A DNA stretch of 25,548 bases from JAAXVZ01 sp964392465 (GCA_964392465.1 CAYMPC010000013.1:1-25548); one strand, 5' to 3'. Shown: positions 1-8,355, counted from the stretch's first letter. Translations and numbers: made by a program. The notes: generated by a model not told the origin, from the letters alone.

Positions 1-1
1 A

Positions 2-114
2 TGCGACGACTGGGAATCGAACCCAGAACTCAACCTTTTCGCTTCAGCGAAAGCTCGAAAATCTTCGATTTTCCCTGTTGGCAAGGTCGAATTATACCAT
101 TTAACCATCGTCGC
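2..114 (-). tRNA. tRNA-Gly(GCC) with intron of about 42 nt
   Basis: Read on the minus strand, the acceptor arms GCGACGA and TCGTCGC pair perfectly, the T arm is CTGGG-TTCGATT-CCCAG, and the anticodon stem CGACC pairs with GGTTG (one G-U). The exon loop reads TTGCCAA, giving anticodon GCC. An insertion of about 42 nt lies after the base following the anticodon (roughly positions 39-80), the usual site of archaeal tRNA introns. The intron contains two perfect hairpins (GAAAATC-GAA-GATTTTC and TTTCGC-TGAA-GCGAAA). The discriminator is A at position 2 and no CCA is encoded. A TATA-like TTTATAAA lies near 142-149. Exact splice sites were not folded and are approximate. Confidence 0.9.
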
Positions 115-171
115 CTATTTTTAAAAAGAAATAGAAATTGTTTATAAAGTTTACTTGAATAAGATTCAAAA

Positions 172-181
172 AATATTTATA
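172..181 (+). promoter_or_regulatory. TATA box for the gene at 204
   Basis: AATATTTATA is centred about 28 bases upstream of the ATG at 204, the distance expected when transcription starts at or next to the start codon (leaderless mRNA). Spacing and composition match the other plus-strand genes of the window. Confidence 0.5.
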
Positions 182-203
182 CTATATCATATAAAAACAA
201 ATT

Positions 204-554
204 ATGGATACAAACAAAAAGCTAATTTTACTTTTTATTTATTATCTTTTGTTTATATCTAGTTTCTATTGTGTTTTCCAGTTAAGGCATTATATGACTG
301 GAAAAATAGGAAGTAGCGAGATAAATGTAGATTTTTTTGGAAAAAACATTAAATTGAGTTCAGTAAAAGAAGTCACAAATTTAAAGATTATATTTTATAC
401 AATATGTGCTCTTTCTCTCTTAGCATCTTTCTTTATGATATATATTACAATTAGTTATAATTTTGATGTTATAAAGAAAAAAGGCCTTAAAGACGAAATA
501 AAAGAAGAATTAATAGCAATTAATCAAAAAGAGAAAGAGTCTAAAACTTCTTAA
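204..554 (+). CDS. small two-helix membrane protein, unknown function
   Basis: A 116-residue protein I do not recognise. It has a hydrophobic segment at about residues 7-26 and another at about 64-88, followed by a charged Lys/Glu-rich tail of about 28 residues. The roughly 40-residue polar stretch between the helices would lie on the opposite face of the membrane from both ends. No catalytic motif is visible. The start is supported by a TATA box about 28 bases upstream and no usable Shine-Dalgarno site, so the mRNA is probably leaderless. Its 3' end overlaps the 3' end of the convergent gene 541-906 by 14 bases. The length, base composition and promoter spacing suggest a real gene. Confidence 0.65.
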   Translation: MDTNKKLILLFIYYLLFISSFYCVFQLRHYMTGKIGSSEINVDFFGKNIKLSSVKEVTNLKIIFYTICALSLLASFFMIYITISYNFDVIKKKGLKDEIKEELIAINQKEKESKTS

Positions 555-906
555 TTGTTTTAATTACTGAAAATAGAAAATCTTGTGCTTCTTTTTCAAA
601 TTCAATTCTTGCTCCTCCTTGTGAAACCGCAATATTATTATTTTTCCAGAGAAGCTTTCTCATCCCTTTATAATACTTATTCTCTTTCTTAAGGTAGCAA
701 TAAAGCTCAATTTTTTTTTCTTTTTTATTAAGAAAATTAAAAAACTCATCCAAATCAACAAGATCTTTAAGAGTGAGATTAAACAAAAACTTATCAGATT
801 CAAATGAAAGGATATTGAAATTATTCTTAGAATTTAAAGTAAAATTACAACTAACTTCCTCTCTTTTTCCTAGACTATAATATAATATGTTTAAGTTGCT
901 CACCAT
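541..906 (-). CDS. hypothetical protein, 121 aa
   Basis: An unrecognised soluble protein rich in Asn, Lys, Leu and Phe. It alternates likely beta strands (residues 1-45, 66-100) with a helical stretch around 46-63 and ends in an amphipathic helix (about 105-121). There is no signal peptide or metal-binding motif. The start follows a TATA-like TATATTTAAA at 931-940 on the minus strand, about 29 bases upstream, so a leaderless transcript is likely. It converges with the small membrane gene at 204-554 (14-base overlap) and is divergent from alaS, with which it shares an 80-base promoter region. Confidence 0.6.
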   Translation of the reverse strand: MVSNLNILYYSLGKREEVSCNFTLNSKNNFNILSFESDKFLFNLTLKDLVDLDEFFNFLNKKEKKIELYCYLKKENKYYKGMRKLLWKNNNIAVSQGGARIEFEKEAQDFLFSVIKTIKKF

Positions 907-952
907 TTTTTAAAATAGATTAAAAAATCTTATATTTAAAATTAGCCCCAAA

Positions 953-962
953 ATATTTAAAT
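953..962 (+). promoter_or_regulatory. TATA box for alaS
   Basis: ATATTTAAAT is centred about 29 bases upstream of the alaS ATG at 987. There is no convincing Shine-Dalgarno site, so a leaderless or nearly leaderless transcript is inferred. Confidence 0.55.
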
Positions 963-986
963 CATAACTAAATATACTAGAAGAAT

Positions 987-3509
987 ATGCCAACTGATAA
1001 AGAAATAAAAAAAGAATTCAAAAAAGAATGTTCTCTTAACCCTGATAAATATTATGCAACTCAGCATTTGAGAAGTGAGGGTTTTGAGAGAAAAAAATGC
1101 ACTAAATGCGGAATATATTTCTGGACAGTAAATGCAGACCAGCATATATGCGGAGATCCTTCCTGTTCAGGAGGATTTAGATTTATAGGAGATAAGCCTG
1201 CAAAAGAAGAACTTGATTATATTCAAGTGTGGAAAAGATTTGCTGCATTATTTGAAAAACTTGGCTATACTGAAATTAAAAGATATCCAGTTGTTGCAAG
1301 ATGGAGGGATGATCAATATTGGGTGGGAGCATCAATTTATGATTTTCAGCCGCATGTAGTCTCAGGAGCAGTCGAGCCTCCTGCAAATCCATTAGTTGTT
1401 CCTCAATTCTGTTTAAGATTCAATGATATTGATAATGTCGGCATTACAGGAGCGCATTACACAGGATTTGTGATGATAGGTCAGCATATGTTTGTCCCAA
1501 AAGAAAAATGGGACCAGAATAAAGTATTTTCAGACATTCATATGTGGCTTAAGAAAGGATTAGGCCTGCCAAATAAAGAGATTACTTTTCATGAAGATGC
1601 ATGGGCAGGAGGAGGCAATTTTGGGCCTTGCATGGAATATTTCTCAAGAGGATTAGAGTTGGGAAATCAAGTGTATATGTTATATGAACAAACACCCAGC
1701 GGAAAAAAAGAATTGCCTTTGAAAGTATTAGATATGGGAATGGGCCATGAAAGAAATGCATGGTTCACAAAAGGAACATCAACAAGTTATGAAACTACTT
1801 TTCCAACAGTAAGCAAAAAAATGTATCAAATTACAGGAATAAAACCAGAAGGAGAGTTGATGAAAAAATTCCTTCCTTATTCTTCATATCTTAATGTAGA
1901 TGAAGTTGAAGATATAAACAAGACATGGAAAATGGTCGCTGACAAAATAGATATTGATGTTGAAGAGCTAAAACAAAAAATATTGCCTTTGTCAGCTCTT
2001 TATTCTGTTGCAGAGCATACAAGATCAGGATTGTTTGCAATAAATGATGGAGCTCTGCCGAATAATGTGGGAGGAGGATACAATCTCAGAGTCATTTTGA
2101 GAAGGGCAATGGATTTCCTTGATAAATATCAATGGAATGTTTCTATGAATGATATTGCAGAATGGCACGCAGATTATTTGAAGCCATTATTCCCAGAATT
2201 GCATGAGAATATAGAAAGTGTCAAATCTATTTTAGATGTGGAAAAAAGAAAATATGCAGAAACAAAATCAAAATCAAGGCAGATAATCACAAATTTGCTG
2301 AATAAAGAGGACACAATCTCAGAAAAAAAGTTTATAGAATTATATTCTTCACAGGGCATTAGTCCTGAAATGATAGAAGAGCAGGCAAAGGTAATAGGAA
2401 AAAAGATAGTTGTTCCAGATGATTTTTACGGAAAAGTTTCTGAACTCCAGAAAGAAACAGCGCCTGAAAAAGAAATAAAAGAAAAACTTCATTTGGATGA
2501 TGTACAGGAGACAGAAATTCTTTATTATAGTGATTTTGCATTAGTTGAATTTAAGGGAGCAGTGCAAAAAGTCATCAAAAATAAAGTTATTTTAGACAGG
2601 ACAGCGTTTTATCCAACTTCAGGAGGGCAGATGCACGATATAGGAACTCTTGAAGGCCATAAGCTTGTAGATTGTTATAAACAAGGAGGTATTGTGGTTC
2701 ATGTTTTAGACCAAGAGCCTGATTTTGAAAAAGGTCAAGTAGTGCATGGTAAAATTGATTTCAAAAGAAGATTACAATTAGCCCAGCATCATACATCTAC
2801 CCATATAATAAATGGATCTGCAAAACAGATTTTAGGGAAACACATCTGGCAGGCAGGAGCTCATAAAGATTTAGACAAAGCAAGACTGGATATAACTCAT
2901 TATGAAGCTTTGACAGAAGAGCAGGTTATGAAAATAGAAAAATTAGCGAATCAGATAATAGAAGAGAATAGGCCAGTTTATTCTAATTTGATGAAAAGAA
3001 ATCTTGCAGAAGCAGAGTATGGGTTTGTCTTATATCAGGGAGGAGCTGTTCCTGGGAAAGTTTTGAGAATAATATCTATTCCTGGGTTTGACACAGAAGC
3101 ATGTGGCGGAACACACTTGCACACAACAGGAGAGGCAAAATTAATCAAGATTCTTAAGACAAGCAAAATACAAGATGGTATGGTCAGAATAGAATTCACA
3201 GCGGGCGAGGCAGCTGCAAATGAGATAGGCAGAGAAACAAATATTCTACAGGAGGCAGCAAGACTGCTTGACTGCAAGATAAATCAAGTGCCAGCAAGAG
3301 CAAATGAGCTATTTGAGAAATGGAAAAAGGTTGTAAAGAAAAACAAAATAGAATCAGAAGACGACTTTACTTTAATCAGCAAAGAAGAATCAAATGAAAC
3401 AGAGCCATTGCTATTGAAAAACACAGCAGGAATCTTAAAGACACAGCCAGAGCATATTGTTAAGACTATTACTAGATTTAAGAAAGAGATGTTAGAAAAA
3501 AAGAAATAA
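987..3509 (+). CDS. alaS: alanyl-tRNA synthetase, archaeal type
   Basis: Charges tRNA-Ala with alanine in the cytoplasm. The 840-residue protein has the archaeal architecture. It starts with an N-terminal extension with a zinc-knuckle pattern (C38, C41, C55, C60) ending in SCSGGFRFIGDKPAKEEL. Next comes the class II catalytic core, with RWRDDQYWVGASI and then GGNFGPCMEYF. The editing domain follows, with its zinc ligands H602/H606 (in HHTSTH) and C706/H710 (in CGGTH). The C-terminal part after about residue 745 is short and Lys-rich, and the whole is somewhat shorter than the roughly 900 residues I would expect for archaeal AlaRS, so the C-Ala domain may be reduced. The start has a TATA box 29 bases upstream. 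The gene stands alone on its strand between divergent and co-directional short genes. Confidence 0.97.
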   Translation: MPTDKEIKKEFKKECSLNPDKYYATQHLRSEGFERKKCTKCGIYFWTVNADQHICGDPSCSGGFRFIGDKPAKEELDYIQVWKRFAALFEKLGYTEIKRYPVVARWRDDQYWVGASIYDFQPHVVSGAVEPPANPLVVPQFCLRFNDIDNVGITGAHYTGFVMIGQHMFVPKEKWDQNKVFSDIHMWLKKGLGLPNKEITFHEDAWAGGGNFGPCMEYFSRGLELGNQVYMLYEQTPSGKKELPLKVLDMGMGHERNAWFTKGTSTSYETTFPTVSKKMYQITGIKPEGELMKKFLPYSSYLNVDEVEDINKTWKMVADKIDIDVEELKQKILPLSALYSVAEHTRSGLFAINDGALPNNVGGGYNLRVILRRAMDFLDKYQWNVSMNDIAEWHADYLKPLFPELHENIESVKSILDVEKRKYAETKSKSRQIITNLLNKEDTISEKKFIELYSSQGISPEMIEEQAKVIGKKIVVPDDFYGKVSELQKETAPEKEIKEKLHLDDVQETEILYYSDFALVEFKGAVQKVIKNKVILDRTAFYPTSGGQMHDIGTLEGHKLVDCYKQGGIVVHVLDQEPDFEKGQVVHGKIDFKRRLQLAQHHTSTHIINGSAKQILGKHIWQAGAHKDLDKARLDITHYEALTEEQVMKIEKLANQIIEENRPVYSNLMKRNLAEAEYGFVLYQGGAVPGKVLRIISIPGFDTEACGGTHLHTTGEAKLIKILKTSKIQDGMVRIEFTAGEAAANEIGRETNILQEAARLLDCKINQVPARANELFEKWKKVVKKNKIESEDDFTLISKEESNETEPLLLKNTAGILKTQPEHIVKTITRFKKEMLEKKK

Positions 3510-3550
3510 AGTTCTCATTAATCTTAATTAATTTTTATTTATTCTTAACT

Positions 3551-3558
3551 TTTAAATA
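3551..3558 (+). promoter_or_regulatory. TATA box for the TraB-like gene
   Basis: TTTAAATA is centred 27 bases upstream of the ATG at 3582. This fits a leaderless transcript and separates this gene from alaS (72-base gap). Confidence 0.5.
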
Positions 3559-3581
3559 TAACTTACTTTGTTTGTTTAATA

Positions 3582-4334
3582 ATGTCTTTAGAAGAATATA
3601 TACATCTTAATGAGACATCAATCAAATTAGGTAGTGTTATCCTTGTTAATCCTATTACTAAGATAGAGATAGATTTAGTACCGATGATGCATATTGCAAA
3701 AAATCAATATTATGAAGAAGTATATAATCTATCTTTGAGCAGAGGAGAAAAAGATAACGTTGCAGTATTATCTGAAAATATGAAACTTAAGTTGAAATTC
3801 ACAAATCTTAATGATATTATTATGAATTTTCTACAAGTAACTGATTTTACTTCTTTTTATAGAAGGGTTGCAAAAGAATTTTCAAGAAGAATATCAACAG
3901 AAATTATATTCCAGGGAGATTCAAGACTTAATGAAAAAGACTTGAAAAATTGGTTTATTTCAGACATTGACGAAAATAATAGAAATAAGCATTTTAATCC
4001 TCTTGATATTCCTAAATATATAGGAAATCTTCTATTTAAAATTGCTATTTCTTGTCCTTTGTTAATTAAATATTTTTATACTCCTTTAATTGCAAGAGGA
4101 GAAACAATAAAGATACTTATTAAAAAACCAAATTTAAACAGAGACTTATATTCACTAAAAGAAAAAGGAGTCTTAATAGATTTTGAAAATTTAAATATGA
4201 CAAATAATTATAATCGTTTTGTTATATATTATGGTTTGGCACATATACCTTTTCTTGAAAAAAAATTTGAGGAATTAGGATACCGTCGGGATGGCAACCT
4301 CAGTTATGTAGAACTATTGCCTATAATTAATTAA
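3582..4334 (+). CDS. TraB/GumN (TIKI)-like family protein
   Basis: A 250-residue protein that I assign tentatively to the TraB/PrgY/GumN superfamily. In that family two GxxH motifs and a conserved Glu near the N-terminus form a putative metal-dependent active site. Here the N-terminal motif is PMMH (H37, preceded by VP rather than G), the Glu is in AVLSE (E65), and the C-terminal motif is GLAH (G218-H221), followed by IPFLEKKFEELGYR, which resembles the ending of TraB proteins. The middle segment at about 146-170 is hydrophobic and may be a membrane-associated helix. The loss of Gly in the first motif makes activity uncertain. Promoter spacing suggests leaderless expression. It converges with korB (10-base gap). 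Confidence 0.55.
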   Translation: MSLEEYIHLNETSIKLGSVILVNPITKIEIDLVPMMHIAKNQYYEEVYNLSLSRGEKDNVAVLSENMKLKLKFTNLNDIIMNFLQVTDFTSFYRRVAKEFSRRISTEIIFQGDSRLNEKDLKNWFISDIDENNRNKHFNPLDIPKYIGNLLFKIAISCPLLIKYFYTPLIARGETIKILIKKPNLNRDLYSLKEKGVLIDFENLNMTNNYNRFVIYYGLAHIPFLEKKFEELGYRRDGNLSYVELLPIIN

Positions 4335-4344
4335 AATAAAAAAA

Positions 4345-5202
4345 CTAATAATATTTCTCTAACAAAGGCTTTATATCAATATTATCTATTGGCTGCAAGG
4401 CAACAGGCATGTCTTTGTCCTGAGGCAATGCATCTGAATATGTCTCTCTTTGTGATTGATAAAATATTCCAATAGGTATTTTATCTCCCCATTCCCAGAC
4501 TTTCTTGCATGCTTCGTCAAAGTTATCTGTTTTATAGCCTGTACTTTGCAAGTCATATACTTTGTCATTGTAGAAATCAAAAGTCTGTGTAGGATTATAA
4601 GAGACACAGGGCTGTAATATATCAATAAATGCAAATCCTTTATGTTTCAAAGCCTCTGTTACCAAGCCAGTTAAATGCTTAATATTGCCGGCAAATCCTC
4701 TTGCAACAAAAGTTCCATTAGCTGCTAATGCTAATGCTAAAGGATTAATAGGTGGTTCAATTGAGCCATGTGGTGTAGAAGGGGTCTTAGTTCCCTTTAA
4801 TGCAGTTGGTGAGGTTTGTCCTTTTGTCAATCCATAGACCATATTATTATGGACAAGATAAGTTATTTTTACATTTCTTCTTACTGCCTGAAGAAAATGG
4901 TTTAATCCTATCCCATAGCCGTCTCCATCTCCACCAACTGAAACAACAGTCAATTTAGGATTAGCTAATTGTACTCCTGTTGCAGCTGCTACCCCTCTTC
5001 CATGGATGCTTTCTAAGCCATATGTCTTGATATAATGAGGCAGTTTTCCTGAGCATCCAATTCCAGAAGCAACAACAACATCTTTCTGATTTAAATTCAA
5101 ATTAGCTATTGCCTGTTTAAGAGCCATTAATATTCCAAAATCACCACATCCAGGACACCATTGTACTGTATTCTTATTTCCGAGCTCCATTACTGTACTC
5201 AT
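4345..5202 (-). CDS. korB: 2-oxoacid:ferredoxin oxidoreductase, beta subunit
   Basis: Thiamine diphosphate-binding subunit of a CoA-dependent 2-oxoacid:ferredoxin oxidoreductase, which decarboxylates a 2-oxoacid and passes electrons to ferredoxin. The 285-residue protein has WCPGCGDFGIL (residues 15-25), the TPP/Mg motif GDGDGYGIG near residues 92-100 followed by NHF, and NNMVYGLTKGQTSPT. This is the short beta-subunit form without its own ferredoxin domain. The ATG overlaps the TGA of the upstream alpha subunit (ATGA, 5199-5202) and is preceded by GAGGTGAT at a spacing of 6 bases, so the two subunits are translationally coupled. Pyruvate versus 2-oxoglutarate preference cannot be told from sequence alone. 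Confidence 0.93.
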   Translation of the reverse strand: MSTVMELGNKNTVQWCPGCGDFGILMALKQAIANLNLNQKDVVVASGIGCSGKLPHYIKTYGLESIHGRGVAAATGVQLANPKLTVVSVGGDGDGYGIGLNHFLQAVRRNVKITYLVHNNMVYGLTKGQTSPTALKGTKTPSTPHGSIEPPINPLALALAANGTFVARGFAGNIKHLTGLVTEALKHKGFAFIDILQPCVSYNPTQTFDFYNDKVYDLQSTGYKTDNFDEACKKVWEWGDKIPIGIFYQSQRETYSDALPQDKDMPVALQPIDNIDIKPLLEKYY

Positions 5203-6950
5203 TCTGTCATCACCTCTTTGGCTCTTTGATAAATATCTTCTGGATCAACAGGCCTTCCATCATATCTCAATAGAGTGTTATCAATGAAAACTCCTGTTTT
5301 TTCCCTTATCAAGCCTCTCATCTGTGCTTCGCTATTTCCCTCTACAATTAATGTTTTTTTAGCTTTGGATAATATCTCAGAAATTTTTTTCACAGGGAAA
5401 GGATTTATCCAAAGAATCTGCATAACATTGACTTTATAGCCGTCTTTCGTAAGCCATTTCATTGCATCAAGAGCAGCGCCCTTATTCGAGCCCCATACAA
5501 CAATAGTCAATTCACCATCTTTATCTCCATATAATCTTGGAGCAACCTCATCTTCTTTTATGGATAGTAATTTTTTTGCTCTCTTATTTACTTGGGCAAT
5601 CCTCATCTCGCTTGTCTCATCACTAAAACTGTCTTCTTTATGTTCATAGCTTGTTGAAACATACATGCCGTTCGGTTGTCCAGGGACAGGCCGTGGAGAT
5701 ATGCCGTCATCTGTTAATTTATATCTCTTGAAATCAACAGCCTTTTCCATCTGTTCATTAGTCATCAATTTTCCTCTTTCAATCTTCAGTTTTGAAGTGT
5801 CAAAAGGCTTTGTTGTTTTTGAAGATTCAGAAAGATGCTTATCCAATAATACAATTCCAGGAGTTTGCACTCTGTCTGTTAAATTAAATATCTTGAATGT
5901 TTCAAAAAACGCTTCATCAACATCTCCAGGAGCGACAACCAATCTTGGAAATTCTCCCTGAGAAGCATGCAAAACAAACCTTAAATCAGATTGCTCTGTA
6001 AAAGTCGGCATTCCAGTAGATGGTCCAGTTCTCTGGCTTTCAATAATTACTAAAGGAGTTTCACTTAATCCAGCCATTCCAATACCTTCTGTCATCAAAG
6101 CAAACCCTCCTCCAGAAGTTGCTGTCAATGATCTCGCTCCTGTCATTGCAGAACCGCAAATCATGTTAATAGCAGCAATCTCATCTTCAGTATGCTTGAC
6201 AACAATATTATAATTCTGTTCTTGTCCTGCCATAAAATGCAGCACTCCAGATGAAGGAGTCATTGGATATTCCGCAACAAACTTTACTCCTGCTTTTATT
6301 GCTCCTAAAGAAGAAGCCTCATTTCCTGATAAAAGGATAGTTGGCTCTGTTTTCAGTTGTTCAAGTCTTACTTTAAATTTAATGTTCTTAAAATTATTTT
6401 TCAAATAATCATAACCGGCCTTTGCTGCTTTTTTGTTGATTTCAACAACAGCCTCGCCTTTCTTTTTTCCGAATTGCTTTTCTAAAGCAATGCCAAGATC
6501 ATCAAGATTTATATTTATCAGACATGCTATTGCGCCTACTGCAACAATATTCCCATAGATCTTATTTCCTAGTTCCTTTCCAATCTTAGAAAAGGGTACA
6601 GGAATTAAGAGTATATCTTTTCTGTCAGATAAATTAAGTTCATTTATGTCTATTGCTTCTGAATCATAAATTATAGCACCTTCAGAAGTAAGCTCTTTAT
6701 AATGATGTTCGATTGTCTGCTTATCTATTGCAACAAGAAGATCTATTGTTTTTATTTGGCAATGCACTTCTTCCTGCTCAGCTCTTACATAACAGGCATT
6801 ATGCCCCCCTTTAATTAAGGAAGGATACTCTGCAGTGTAAAACACATGCAGACCCATCTTTTGGACAGACCTTGCAAACATTGCGCCAATTGTGAAAACA
6901 CCAGAACCAGCAGGACCTCCTGCTTTCATAGCTATCATATTGTTCATCAT
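5199..6950 (-). CDS. korA: 2-oxoacid:ferredoxin oxidoreductase, fused gamma-alpha subunit
   Basis: Partner of korB. The N-terminal gamma domain (about residues 1-190) carries GGPAGSGVFTIG and the YPSLIKGGHN motif. The alpha (pyrimidine-binding) domain follows, with YPMTPSSGVLHFMA, a variant of the YPITP motif, then TSGGGFALMTEGIGMAGLSE and RTGPSTGMPTFTEQSDL. A transketolase C-like region lies near the end (VVWGSNKGAALDAM). I place the start at 6950 because GAGGT lies 5 bases upstream of this ATG. An open frame continues 22 codons further up to 7016, but that would overlap the ferredoxin gene and encodes a Lys/Ser-rich leader unlike the family. It is 583 residues long, normal for the fused form, and lies 40 bases after the ferredoxin gene at 6991. 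Confidence 0.93.
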   Translation of the reverse strand: MMNNMIAMKAGGPAGSGVFTIGAMFARSVQKMGLHVFYTAEYPSLIKGGHNACYVRAEQEEVHCQIKTIDLLVAIDKQTIEHHYKELTSEGAIIYDSEAIDINELNLSDRKDILLIPVPFSKIGKELGNKIYGNIVAVGAIACLININLDDLGIALEKQFGKKKGEAVVEINKKAAKAGYDYLKNNFKNIKFKVRLEQLKTEPTILLSGNEASSLGAIKAGVKFVAEYPMTPSSGVLHFMAGQEQNYNIVVKHTEDEIAAINMICGSAMTGARSLTATSGGGFALMTEGIGMAGLSETPLVIIESQRTGPSTGMPTFTEQSDLRFVLHASQGEFPRLVVAPGDVDEAFFETFKIFNLTDRVQTPGIVLLDKHLSESSKTTKPFDTSKLKIERGKLMTNEQMEKAVDFKRYKLTDDGISPRPVPGQPNGMYVSTSYEHKEDSFSDETSEMRIAQVNKRAKKLLSIKEDEVAPRLYGDKDGELTIVVWGSNKGAALDAMKWLTKDGYKVNVMQILWINPFPVKKISEILSKAKKTLIVEGNSEAQMRGLIREKTGVFIDNTLLRYDGRPVDPEDIYQRAKEVMTE

Positions 6951-6990
6951 TAATACCTCTTTTTTCTTTTTTATAGAAATGTCAGTTGAA

Positions 6991-7254
6991 CTAGATGATT
7001 TTTTTCTTTGTTTCATCTTCTGTTAAATGAATTACTTCTACAGGACAGCTTTCTGCAGCTTCTAAATTAAGCTCATAATCCTTCTCTTCAATTGTTTTTT
7101 CTTGCCAGCCATTTGGCTTAGGAGAGCCTCCTACTATATCAGATTTACCATCATCATTCATTTCCCAGAATTTTGGAGCGATTGTAGCGCATGCGCCACA
7201 GCCAATGCAATTAGGCCTGTCATGTTGCATAGTATAAGTTTTAGCCAATTTCAT
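6991..7254 (-). CDS. ferredoxin, single [4Fe-4S] cluster
   Basis: An 87-residue ferredoxin with a complete ligand set: C16, C19 and C22 in NCIGCGACATIAP, and a fourth Cys in the distant ESCPVEVI. It is a probable electron acceptor for the oxidoreductase encoded just downstream (40-base gap). I chose the ATG at 7254, which gives a normal ferredoxin N-terminus. GGTG directly abuts this ATG, an unusually short spacing. An in-frame GTG at 7320 would add 22 residues not seen in such ferredoxins. A GAGGT-N6-ACCTC inverted repeat lies just upstream of that GTG, between this gene and nth. Confidence 0.9.
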   Translation of the reverse strand: MKLAKTYTMQHDRPNCIGCGACATIAPKFWEMNDDGKSDIVGGSPKPNGWQEKTIEEKDYELNLEAAESCPVEVIHLTEDETKKKII

Positions 7255-7336
7255 CACCTTTTTATGATTTTTAAAAGAGAATTCCTTATTAAAGTTTTTG
7301 ATATGTTTATGGAGGTACACCTACCTCTTTATCTAA

Positions 7337-7974
7337 TTATTTATTCTTTTCAACCCCTATTTTAGGGCATTCTTTTTCAAGAAAACAGCTATTGCACAAA
7401 GGAACAGGCGCTTTACATATAGCCCTCCCATGCTCTATTAAGTAATATGTTATTTTATTCCATTCCTTTTTAGGAAATATTTTCATTAAGTCTTTCTCAA
7501 TTTTATTAGGGTCTTTATTTTTTGTTAATCCTAATCTATAAGAAATCCTTTTTACATGGGTGTCAACAGCTATTCCTTCATTCTTTCCATACGTATTTGA
7601 AAGAACAATATTAGCTGTCTTTCTTGCGACACCAGGCAATTTCAATAAGTCCTCCATTGTATCAGGAACTTTTCCATGAAATTCTTCAACAATAATCTTA
7701 CATGTCTCTTGAATATGTTTTGCCTTTGCATTATAGAAACCAGTTGATTTTATGTATTTCTTTAGTTCATTAATATCTCCATAAGCATAATCCTCTACTT
7801 TTTTATATCTCTTAAAAAGCTCTTTTGTCACAATCTCTACTCTTTTATCTGTGCATTGTGCAGAAAGGATAACAGCAATAAGCAATTCAACAGGATTTTT
7901 GTAAGAAAGAGCTATTTTTGATTNNNNNNNNNNCTCTTTTTTAGAATTGAATAGATTTTGTCTGCTGTTAGCAT
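7337..7974 (-). CDS. nth: endonuclease III (DNA glycosylase/AP lyase), interrupted by an assembly gap
   Basis: Base-excision repair enzyme that removes oxidised pyrimidines and cuts at abasic sites. The helix-hairpin-helix LPGVARKTANIVL contains the catalytic Lys and is followed by VDTHV with the catalytic Asp. The C-terminal [4Fe-4S] loop is C-x6-C-x2-C-x5-C (CKAPVPLCNSC, then C). The frame upstream of LIAVILSAQCTD reads SKIALSYKNPVE, typical of the family, and runs into the N run at 7924-7933. On the other side an ATG at 7974 starts MLTADKIYSILKK in a different nominal frame. The two parts join if the real gap is not exactly 10 bases (11 would do), giving about 213 residues, the normal Nth length. 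So the apparent break is an assembly artefact. Confidence 0.92.
7924..7933. other. assembly gap (10 N) inside nth
   Basis: Ten unresolved bases. The flanking reading frames belong to one protein but are out of phase across a literal 10-base gap, so the run is a placeholder of wrong length. Confidence 0.95.
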
Positions 7975-7999
7975 AGTAATATAAACTTAATAAAAAGAA

Positions 8000-8257
8000 T
8001 CAAGCAGGAGGGTTCTCCTTTTTTTCTTCATCCAGATTTATAATCTTTATTACTTCTACTGGACAGGCCTTTGCACCTTCAATAACAGACTGGCTGCCTT
8101 CTACTTCTAATTCAAACTTTCCTTCGCCGATATCTTTTCCATTGATCAAGTCTGCTTTTCCATCAGTAGCTATCTTGAAATGCTCAGGATCCATGGCAGC
8201 GCATGCTCCAGCCCCTATACATTTTACCCTGTCATATATGATTTTATATTTTACCAT
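8000..8257 (-). CDS. ferredoxin lacking the central cluster cysteine
   Basis: An 85-residue protein homologous to the ferredoxin at 6991 (same order: cysteine loop, GKAD segment, then ACPVEVIKI). The cluster loop reads CIGAGAC: C13 and C19 are present but the middle ligand position is Ala16. The remote ligand is C65. With three cysteines it may bind a [3Fe-4S] cluster or a labile [4Fe-4S] with a non-protein ligand, comparable with single-cluster ferredoxins whose middle ligand is Asp. The Ala variant is inferred from sequence only. The start has GAGGTG about 10 bases upstream. It is the first gene of the ferredoxin-nth-ferredoxin-korA-korB run, with nth starting 25 bases downstream. Confidence 0.9.
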   Translation of the reverse strand: MVKYKIIYDRVKCIGAGACAAMDPEHFKIATDGKADLINGKDIGEGKFELEVEGSQSVIEGAKACPVEVIKIINLDEEKKENPPA

Positions 8258-8355
8258 GATATTATTACACCTCTATGTTCTGTTTTGATTAATATTTCAC
8301 TGATTTATGCGCTAGTTTTTATATTTTTTTATAAATAAAAAGAAAAATAATCAAG

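Noticed and set aside
957..1145. Small minus-strand open frame over the alaS start, and many similar short open frames inside other genes
   Set aside because: They lie opposite or inside strongly supported genes, show no family features, and have no promoter or Shine-Dalgarno site. They are by-products of the real frames.
6951..7016. 22-codon N-terminal extension of korA
   Set aside because: It overlaps the ferredoxin gene, is Lys/Ser-rich, and a GAGGT site lies in front of the ATG at 6950.
7302..7330. GAGGT-N6-ACCTC inverted repeat as a factor-independent terminator
   Set aside because: The arms are short (5 bp), no clear T-run follows on the minus strand, and the repeat consists of Shine-Dalgarno-like sequence. 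Noted only as a possible weak structure.
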